A stretch of DNA of 64,000 nucleotides from Reclinomonas americana ATCC 50394 (lineage: Eukaryota > Jakobida > Jakobea > Jakobida): contig PS015129.1 in NCBI GenBank assembly GCA_048213135.1, forward strand, positions 121,898-185,897. The letters run 5' to 3'. The translations under genes and the position numbers were made by a program. Below, in pieces: positions 56,809 to 64,000 of the stretch. The notes under the pieces are model-generated. The model had not been told where the DNA came from and did no database searches. It was given only the letters and a program-made list of their open reading frames with translations. How positions within the stretch are numbered: position 1 is the stretch's first letter; each line of letters begins with the position of its first letter.

Positions 56809-59800
56809 TCAGTAGCCAGCCGCTTCACCTCTGCGCACAACACAAGCGACGGTGAAACACGTGTCGACCAGCCAGCCACCTGCGAGGAGGAGCATGACAC
56901 GACGCAACAGCTTGCGAATATCACTAAACGCCGACAGCCGATTCTTCGTGTTGACAATGGCTTGCACGTTGCCAATGGAGTGACCGTCGGCCAGCGGCTT
57001 GGTCATCACCTCGACCTGCGTTCTGCGCGTGAGCATAAACAATAACAGGCTGCGATACCTAACCGCACACGCACCACATGGCCTCGTCGCTGCAAGTCCT
57101 CTACATACTCTTCGGGGAACACCTTCTCCACCACCACGAGATGCGGAATCAGCTGGTGATGGAAGCGCGGTCGCACAATGGCGCTCATCGGGTCCATCTT
57201 GAGGGAGAGGATGCCGAGGAGTACCTGCGTGGAGATAAGGCCACGTGAGAAAGTGGGCAAGAGATACAGAGAGAGAGAGNNNNNNNNNNNNNNNNNNNNN
57301 NNNNNNNNNNNNNNNNNNNNNNNNNNNNNNNNNNNNNNNNNNNNNNNNNNNNNNNNNNNNNNNNNNNNNNNNNNNNNNNNNNNNNNNNNNNNNNNNNNNN
57401 NNNNNNNNNNNNNNNNNNNNNNNNNNNNNNNNNNNNNNNNNNNNNGTGCACGTGTGTTAGACAACAAGCAATACAAGAAACTACACTGCGCTGTGATGTG
57501 TGCTGCTCACCGCCAATGACCAGCTGCGGCACGCCTTCGGCCAAGAAAATTGTCGGGCACATGGACGACAGAGGTCGCTTGCCGGGCGCTGCAATAACTT
57601 CAGATATACAACACCTTCACAGCAGAGCACCAAACATCCACACACATACCAATCTCATTCGCCTTGGACGGCGGCAGACCAAATCCGTTGGACTTGCCCG
57701 GCGCCACCGTGAAATCGTTCATCTGGTCGTTCAGCACAATGCCGGTGCGCGAGGACACGATCTTGCTGCCAAAGGAGAAGTTGACCTGTGGCGGATGTTG
57801 AGGAAAGGGCAGTACATGCAAGCGACCTGTGTATGGGGACGCACAGTTGTCGTCATGGCCACGGCGTTGCGGTCCGAGTCGATAATGGAAAAATGCGATG
57901 TGCCGTGGTCCTCGGTCGTTGAGATTTTCGTGATGTAGTGGTCGACGGGGAAGGTGGTTTTCTGCGCATTAATCGAAAGGTGAGACGCACGGGCAACGAC
58001 GGAAAGCTGTGGAAAGAGCGAAGAAATCACCATGCTGATGCCGCGGCGAAGCTGGTCGGCAAAGTGCTTGTCGACAGCACGACGGAGGACCTCGGTGACG
58101 TCTACAAAATCGGGATCGCCCTGCACGATGTAGAGGATAGAGATGAAGATGCATGGAGGCGTGAAGAGAGCATGTCCAGCTCGACGCACCAGCAGCATGC
58201 GCTCCGCAAACGCGAACTTCATGGTCTCCACAATCACATGGATGGCATCCGTGATCGCCATGTCGCGGAGCTCGAACCGCTCGAGCATGTTCAGGGCCAG
58301 ACTCATCCACGCTCCGCCTGCCGTCCAAAGAGGAGATGAGAGATGTCAGATCAATGAGGGCGGGGAAGGGAGTGAGGGAGAGGGAGAGGGAGAGGGAGAG
58401 TGAAAGGGAGGGCGAAGGGGAAGACGTTTCCAGTTGCCTTCCTTCCAAGCCGCTCTTTGTACGTATTTACACCTCCACAATCACGTCGCACTCACCCGAT
58501 GACGGAGGCGGCATCATGAGAACCTCCATGCCGCGATAGAAGGTGGTCACTGGAGTGGTGACCTGCGTATCCGCCGCGTCAGATGCATACAACAACACTC
58601 TTTTCTCCGTCTCTACGCAACTCGCGTGGTATACGATTGCAGATCCTCGGCCTTCCAGGGTGACTGGAAGTCGGCCATGTCTGCCAGTAGATCGCGACCC
58701 ACGTCGCCCTGCGTCATGCGCGGTGAGTCACCGGCTCCCGTGACGAAAATCAAATAAAAATCGATACTCACGTGATAATACACGTCGGCGCCTCCCACGG
58801 CAATCTTGCTCAGCGTGGCACCCAGTTTCGGGCGTCGGAAGTAATCCCCTGTGGAGACACACAGTTCACGCGTGACACTCCACAGGCGCGTATATGAACA
58901 TTGTGAACGACAAACCCTGCTGGATCAGACGGCCGTCGATGCTGAATTCGTTAAAGAGGCTCGGGCTCGCACGAATGGCAGTCTCCACACTCTACAAACA
59001 TTCTCGGGCGATGAGACACAAAGGCGAGCGAACTGAAACAACAGCTGCGAGCGCAGACCTTGATGCGCAAGTCCAGCAGCTCATGCACCACGAATCCGTT
59101 GGTGGCCAGATCTGCCACTGGCTGCACCTGTTCTCGGTATCGCAAGTCGGAGTCAGCGGGATGGAATCATTGGCAAGCTCAACATCGAATGTGACGGGAT
59201 TACCAGATCCGCCCACGGAAGCCGACCGTGCAACTGGTGTGCCGTCCACAGGCCGGACACTTCACCTGCGTGCGCGACAAATTGCGTCCATCAGCATGCG
59301 GCAAGAAATATAACATGATCCCCCCACTCACCGGGAATGGCGGCGGCGCGCGGACCCGTCATGGACTCGTTCTCTCGGCCAATGTACATGTCGGCGGTGG
59401 AGTTGCTGGGTGCCATTTCTCTGAAATCCAGCGCCGTTCGTGTACCATTCGCCATGTGGACGCTGCGCAGACAAGAGAGCTCAGCGACAGGTTGCCGAGA
59501 AAGGGAGAGACAGCAGGGTATGGAGACGCAACACCATAAAGCCACCGCCCCCAATGCCCGAGGCGAAGGGATTCAGCACGCCCAGACACAAGGCGGAGGT
59601 AACAGCGGCGTCAACAGCATTGCCGCCGCGCTTCAACACACTGGCACCCATTTGCGAGCAGGTCGGCTGGTCCGTGGCCACGGCGCCATTGGCAGCCAGC
59701 AGCGCCGCTGAAACCCCAGCAAGTCAGCCGCGAAGAGAAGAAATAGAAGAAAGAGAAAACAAACAACGACGCAACATTGCGGAACAGTGTGCAACGCAAT

Positions 59801-60796
59801 GCCCAGCACCGTCAGCATCAACACCGACGTGACGGCGACCACGGAGAGCGTCCATCGATTCTGTGTGCCATCGCGCGAACAAGTGAGAAGGAAAGAGAGG
59901 AATGAGACGAGGCCGCCGACAGGGGGAAACAGACGAAAGAGACACTGCAAAGAGACAACAAAGGTGGTACAAGGGGTGTAAAAGAAGGGGAAAGAGAACC
60001 AACAGGAATAGAGCAGCAGAGGGAGAGAAGATAAAGAAAGGGAGAAGACAGACAGCGCAAGAGACAAACGAAGGCGACAATGAGCACACGACAGGAGAAA
60101 GAGACGCTGCAAAGAGACAAAGGAGATGACAAGGGATGCAATGGCAGGGAGCTGCAATAGAGCAGCAGAGGGGAGAAGAGGAGGAAAAGAAAAAGAAGAC
60201 AGTGCGATAGACAAGAAAGGCGGTAACAAACGGGCGCAAAAGGAGGGAAAGAGACAAACGAAGGCGACGCGAAAGGAAGGAGAGAGACGCTGCAAAGAGA
60301 CAAGAAAGGAGATGACAAGGGATGCAATGGCAGGGAGCTGCAATAGAGCAGCAGAAGGGGAGAAGAGGAGGAAAAGAAAAAGAAGAAAGACAGTGCAGAC
60401 AAGGGGGAGAACATGAAGAAAGACAAGACACCAAGCCAAGTACAAAAGAGAGAGAGACAAGAGGCGGGCAAGCTGCGCACTTACCCTCATCCACCACCGC
60501 GGATCCCGTCGCTTCATCACCATGGCCGCACTGGACAACGAACCACCCACTCCTCCCTCTCCACCGTCACCACCGCCACCTCCTCCTCCTCCACTACCAT
60601 TATCCCCATTGTTTCCACCACTTCCACTACCACCACCACCACCACGCTCCAGGGGAATAAGATCACTCGAGACTGCGTGATCGTCGCCAGTGACATCGTC
60701 GTCGTCGAGTGCGTGGCCGCTGTGAATGGCGCCTCCGCCACTGATCACTCGCGGTGGAGAGGCGGATGAGGAGCCGAGAAGACTGAAGCTGTCCAT
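56809..60796 (-). CDS. Gamma-glutamyltranspeptidase, type II membrane form
   Basis: The ATG at 60796 (MDSFSLLGSSSASPPRV) begins a long cytosolic leader with a poly-Gly run. After a 620-base intron (59863-60483) comes the anchor helix LSVVAVTSVLMLTVLGIALH. The enzyme follows: GAVATDQPTCSQMGASVLKR, GGNAVDAAVTSALCLGVLNP, SGIGGGGFMVLR, then DFREMAPSNST, PGEWG and GGAWMSLALNMLERFELRD. The autoprocessing Thr is in EDHGTSHFSIID, followed by MTTTVN and SRTGIVLNDQMNDF. The closing part has PRFHHQLIPH and LGNVQAI-like SIGNVQAIV, ending GEAAGY. The reaction is transfer or hydrolysis of the gamma-glutamyl group of glutathione outside the cell. Between PQLVIGG and VLLGILSL about a dozen residues usual for the family (S-x-G-G-x-x-I) are absent; an exon is probably lost in the 57280-57445 gap. 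The cytosolic leader of about 100 residues is longer than usual. Confidence 0.88.
57280..57445. other. Assembly gap (N) inside the gamma-glutamyltranspeptidase gene
   Basis: Bounded by a GA run on the left. It falls between two coding exons and likely hides a short exon carrying the conserved Gly-Gly oxyanion loop. Confidence 0.85.
59939..60400. repeat. Minisatellite of about 2.7 copies in an intron of the transpeptidase gene
   Basis: Repeat units begin with GAGACrCTGCAAAGAGACAA at about 59939, 60101 and 60284, giving periods of about 162 and 183 bases. Copies 2 and 3 are nearly the same over 120 bases; copy 1 is more diverged. Purine-rich on the plus strand, so pyrimidine-rich in the transcript. 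Confidence 0.8.
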
Positions 60797-61320
60797 TGTG
60801 CATGCACGAGTGAGTGAGTGAGAGAGAGTGAGAGAGAGAAGAGTGTTTTGTGCGAGGCTGTGTTCGGGAATGCGGCGTTTTCGCGCGTCTGCACTGCGTC
60901 CGCTCTCTTTCTCTCTGCTGTTGTGTGTGCGTGTGTGCGTGTGTGTGTCGCACCTGCCCGGTCGCCTGTCTTGTAGCGACTGGTGCACTCGTGACATTGC
61001 GCCCATTTCAATGTCGGTTGGCGATGCGCTTATGGCTGCTGCTGCTGCTGCGGAGTCTGCTGCACGACGCATCTCACTCTCTTCTTTGCTCTGCCTCTCC
61101 GGGGGTTCACTCCGACCGACAACGCGCTTTTCATTTGACGAAATGGACGTCTGCATGCATTGCACACACACACGCACACACAATGTAGACTCACGATGTG
61201 CACACACACATGCAGAGAGAGGAGAAAGAGAGAGGAAAGACACAGAGCAAAGAAAACGCGAGAGAGGTTTAGAAAATAAAGAGGAAAAACACCAGAGAAC
61301 AAAAAAAGGGGAGAGGTGGA
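60797..61320. other. Intergenic region upstream of the transpeptidase gene
   Basis: About 520 bases between the transpeptidase ATG and the stop codon of the aquaglyceroporin, both on the minus strand. Contains GA-rich and CA-rich stretches but no convincing exon. Confidence 0.4.
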
Positions 61321-62450
61321 TTAGACGCGCGTCGGCGCTGCCGAGACCACCTCGATCTTCTTCTCGTGGTGCCAGCCGATCATGGCTTCGTAGGTGAGGG
61401 AGCCGACAAAGCCGCCAATCATTGGCGCAATCACCGGCACCCACCACCAGTTGTTGCCGGCGGTGAAGACGTCGCCACCCCAGCCGGCAATGGCCGAGAA
61501 GAGGCGCGGCGAGAAGTCACGAGCCGGGTTCACCGGGAAACCGCAGTTGAAGCCGAAGGCGCAGGCGATGATGGTCAGCAGCGCGGCCACGTGCACCGGA
61601 GCAGAGTCGTCACGCAGACCGGCGTTGCGGCGATCGGAAATGGCAAACACGCCGCCCGTCAGCAGCGCCGTGCCAATGACCTGATCGAAGAAGCCAGTCA
61701 CGAGGCCGATCGAGGGGTGCGGGTACGAGGCGAAGATGCCTGCCGAGGCGACCGTGCGGCCACCATTGTTGTTCTCCCAGTCGCCAATGGCGTCGGCGTA
61801 CACTCCGTAGACGGCTGCGGCACCAATGAACGCACCGAGGAACTGTGCGCCCACGTAGACGGGCACACGTCGCCAGGTGGTACGACGATGCAGCGCAAAG
61901 GTGACGGTGACAGCGGGGTTCAAGTGGGCTCCAGAGACACCAGCACAGGCGACCATACCCGTCATGACAGCGAGACCCCAACCAATGTGCACGTCGATCG
62001 AACCTGGCCGCAAAACNNNNNNNNNNNNNNNNNNNNNNNNNNNNNNNNNNNNNNNNNNNNNNNNNNNNNNNNNNNNNNNNNNNNNNNNNNNNNNNNNNNN
62101 NNNNNNNNNNNNNNNNNNNNNNNNNNNNNNNNNNNNNNNNNNNNNNNNNNNNNNNNNNNNNNNNNNNNNNNNNNNNNNNNNNNNNNNNNNNNNNNNNNNN
62201 NNNNNNNNNNNNNNNNNNNNNNNNNNNNNNNNNNNNNNNNNNNNNNNNNNNNNNNNNNNNNNNNNNNNNNNNNNNNNNNNNNNNNNNNNNNNNNNNNNNN
62301 NNNNNNNNNNNNNNNNNNNNNNNNNNNNNNNNNNNNNNNNNNNNNNNNNNNNNNNNNNNNNNNNNNNNNNNNNNNNNNNNNNNNNNNNNNNNNNNNNNNN
62401 NNNNNNNNNNNNNNNNNNNGGGGGGGGAGGGCAATAGTTTTGGGTTTCAT
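61321..62450 (-). CDS. Aquaglyceroporin (MIP family), 5' part interrupted by gap
   Basis: The C-terminal two thirds is one open exon. First half-helix motif: SGAHLNPAVTVTFALH. Second: FNCGFPVNPARDFSPRLF, where Asp after the N-P-A-R marks the glycerol-conducting branch (GlpF/aquaglyceroporin) of the family. Hydrophobic spans include VPVYVGAQFLGAFIGAAAVY, LVTGFFDQVIGTALLTGGVF, VAALLTIIACAFGF and VIAPMIGGFVGSLTYEAMIG. The cytosolic C-terminus ends KKIEVVSAAPTRV. The 403-base N gap removes the first helix and part of the second; the ATG at 62450 (MKPKTIALPP) is a plausible start but cannot be joined. Expected function is passive flux of glycerol, water and other small solutes across the plasma membrane or a vacuole. 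Confidence 0.88.
62017..62419. other. Assembly gap (N) in the aquaglyceroporin gene
   Basis: Hides the N-terminal transmembrane region and any intron there. A G-run borders its right edge. Confidence 0.9.
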
Positions 62451-63185
62451 GATACGATACCGGCGCGCAACACACACGCGCACTTGGACGAGACACAGTG
62501 ACGGAGGAGGAGGACGGTGACACACGCAGCACACGCACACACAGCAGACACACGCAGCGAGCGAGCGAGAGAACACACCAAAAGAGTTCAAATTTCTCAA
62601 ACACAAAATGCACACACAGGCTCACACAGACGCACAATCGCCAGCAGCGCACGCTCTCCACAGACACGCGCACGCGCTCATAACACAGGCACGCACGCAC
62701 ACGCGCATGAAAGATGCAACATCACTTTACGTCCATCTATCGCACACAAGCTTGAGAGAGAGAGAGAGCACTGTCAATCACGCGCACACACACACTCACT
62801 CACAGGCACACACGCCACACACACACACACGCACGCAGAGTATGAGTTGAACACTTACAATTTGCCGACACTCACTCTCTCAGATGCGCACAACAAACAA
62901 ACAAACAACCCAATTCCACGTCACTCACACAAAGACACTCTCCCACTCACACAGACACACACACACAGAGAGAGAGAAAGCACGCAAGTGTGTGTGCGCG
63001 TGCAAGCACGTGTGACGCAGTGCATCAGATGCATGCAAAATGCACTTTTTTCTCTTTTCCAAACACACGTGCACACACTCGCTCTCTGCGTGACTCACCG
63101 CGATCCAACAACAACACACGCACACACAAAAGAGTGGAAAAAAGTAAGGAGGGTTACGCAGCTGCGATTTGGGTAACCCGCAGTC
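62451..63185. other. CA-rich divergent upstream region
   Basis: About 735 bases between the aquaglyceroporin and GTPase starts. It is strongly CA-rich throughout, with short GA runs. Open frames here (His/Thr-rich) follow the dinucleotide repeat and are not credible genes. Probably contains two promoters. Confidence 0.5.
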
Positions 63186-63200
63186 ATGGTAAGTCGTGCA

Positions 63201-63262
<62 letters not shown>

Positions 63263-63992
63263 ACACACACACACTCACACACACACACACACTCATTCAC
63301 ACACTCCCTCTCTCTCAGTTTGGCCTTGTTGCCAGCGTGTGGGACGCGCTATTCTCCTCTCCCTCGTTCACTGTGCTGCTGGTTGGCATGGACGGTGTGG
63401 GCAAGACGGTGAGCAGTCGTGCATTGCACTGCATTTTCGTTCACTTTATTTTCTCAATTTACAATCAAAAGACCTTGCTGGAGAAGAACCTCGTGGCAAG
63501 TGGAGCTCGACGAGCGCGGATTGCACCAACTGTTGGACTCAATGGTGTGTCTCCTGCTGCTGCTGCTGCTGTTGTCGGTTTCCTGACACGTGGTTCAGTG
63601 CGCAAGGTGCTGGTGGGCGGCTGTGAGCTGCTTGTGTGGGACCTGGGCGGTGCCGGTTGCGTCTTGCGTGCCGCTGATGTGCCCTTGTTGCTTCTTGCTT
63701 ATCACTCAGTGTTTGCCCTCCAGGCGGTCTGCGTCGTCTGTGGCGCGAGTACTGTGATGAAGTGCACGCAGTTGTCTTTGTGGTTGGGGCGCGCGATGTG
63801 GTCTCGGAAGAACGGTGGCGCGATACGTTGATGGAGCTGCGCTCGCTGGCGGGTGCGTGGGGCGGACAAGTGACGTGTGTGTGCACTCCATGTGGTGGCT
63901 GATGAGTGTTTTCGCAGCTGCGCCGTCTCTCGTCAATGCGCACTTGTTGGTGTTGTGCAATCGTTGGGCCGACGAGCACGATCAGGAGGAAG
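63186..63992 (+). CDS. ARFRP1-like small GTPase with atypical switch II and G4 motifs (3' partial)
   Basis: Exons by frame: 63186-63188 (the ATG alone, followed by gtaagt), 63319-63408, 63472-63544, 63599-63649, 63724-63852, 63919-63992, then a donor at the window edge. Joined N-terminus MFGLVASVWDALFSSPSF resembles the start of ARFRP1 (no Gly2). G1 is LLVGMDGVGKTTLLEKN; switch I IAPTVGLN; G3 LLVWDLGGGLRRLWREYCDE, where the Gln after W-D-L-G-G of ARF proteins is Gly. After VVFVVGARDVVSEERWRDTL the G4 segment reads LLVLCNRWADEHD rather than N-K-x-D. ARFRP1 acts at the trans-Golgi. The loss of the Gln would change GTP hydrolysis and the G4 change may weaken guanine recognition. The rest lies beyond the window. 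Confidence 0.8.
63203..63296. repeat. (CA)n microsatellite filling the first intron of the GTPase gene
   Basis: About 94 bases of nearly pure CA, with single-base interruptions, between the gtaagt donor at 63189 and the CTCTCTCAG acceptor at 63318. Confidence 0.95.
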
Positions 63993-64000
63993 GTGAGCCT

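Noticed and set aside
59724-60500. Long hydrophobic Leu/Phe/Ser open frames on the minus strand
   Set aside because: They are read-through of the pyrimidine-rich minisatellite intron of the transpeptidase gene, not a membrane protein.
62498-63300. His/Thr- and Val/Cys-rich open frames on both strands
   Set aside because: Encoded by CA/TG dinucleotide repeats with no codon structure; one overlaps the GTPase intron.
1-64000. Prokaryotic system such as CRISPR array, operon or prophage
   Set aside because: Introns, signal peptides, mitochondrial presequence and homeobox show a eukaryotic nuclear genome. Repeats found are microsatellites, minisatellites or protein-coding arrays without regular spacers.
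63400-64000. Ras/Rab-type GTPase
   Set aside because: The G-domain order, N-terminal FGLVASVWD and PTVGLN switch I are ARF-family; there is no D-T-A-G-Q.

Overview
This window is nuclear DNA from a compact, GC-rich, intron-dense unicellular eukaryote. Nearly every gene has many short GT-AG introns, mostly about 50 to 150 bases, often opening with gtgcgt-, gttt- or gtgagt-like donors. Intergenic gaps are usually a few hundred bases or less. The gene set (homeobox factor, ARFRP1-like GTPase, polycystin/REJ-like giant membrane proteins with NHL repeats, extracellular EGF-repeat protein, PF03407-type glycosyltransferases) would fit a free-living protist near the opisthokont/apusomonad part of the tree. 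I cannot name the species from sequence alone. Seven runs of N mark assembly gaps, several beside GA or CA microsatellites.

Layout, left to right. 0.4-4.3 kb (-): a nuclear protein with two cysteine-rich modules like the CDCA7 zinc finger. 4.5-4.8 kb (-): a small unrecognised protein. 5.0-6.4 kb (+): a four-EF-hand protein. 6.5-7.4 kb (-): a multi-pass membrane protein, divergent from a 7.4-11.0 kb (+) gene with an RG-rich start, LRR-like segments and a possible PIN-like region. 11.1-12.9 kb (-): a secreted 11-repeat EGF protein. 13.3-14.1 kb (-): a small unknown gene. 14.2-16.7 kb (-): a tandem pair of secretory SAM methyltransferases. 17.6-20.7 kb (+): a homeobox transcription factor. 21.1-23.6 kb (+): a zinc finger / pseudokinase / endonuclease-exonuclease-phosphatase fusion. 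23.6-29.2 kb (-): a tandem pair of secretory-pathway glycosyltransferases. 29.9-47.4 kb (+): a giant polycystin-like gene, tail to tail with a second NHL/single-TM/disordered-tail gene at 47.7-53.7 kb (-). 54.2-56.7 kb (+): a mitochondrially targeted GlpC-like iron-sulfur protein. 56.8-60.8 kb (-): a gamma-glutamyltranspeptidase. 61.3-62.5 kb (-): an aquaglyceroporin. 63.2 kb to the end (+): an ARFRP1-like GTPase, cut by the window edge.

There is no operon logic. The organising patterns are divergent pairs sharing short upstream regions (7.42 kb, 29.5 kb, 54 kb, 62.8 kb), convergent pairs with tens of bases between stop codons (6.45 kb, 56.78 kb), and two same-strand tandem duplications of secretory enzymes. 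The most unusual single gene is the pseudokinase-EEP fusion. Next come the NHL/TIG/REJ giant gene, built of phase-1-bounded exon modules, and the GTPase whose first coding exon is only the ATG.

All gene models are hand-spliced from reading frame continuity and GT-AG signals. Exact exon borders are given only where the frame forces them.
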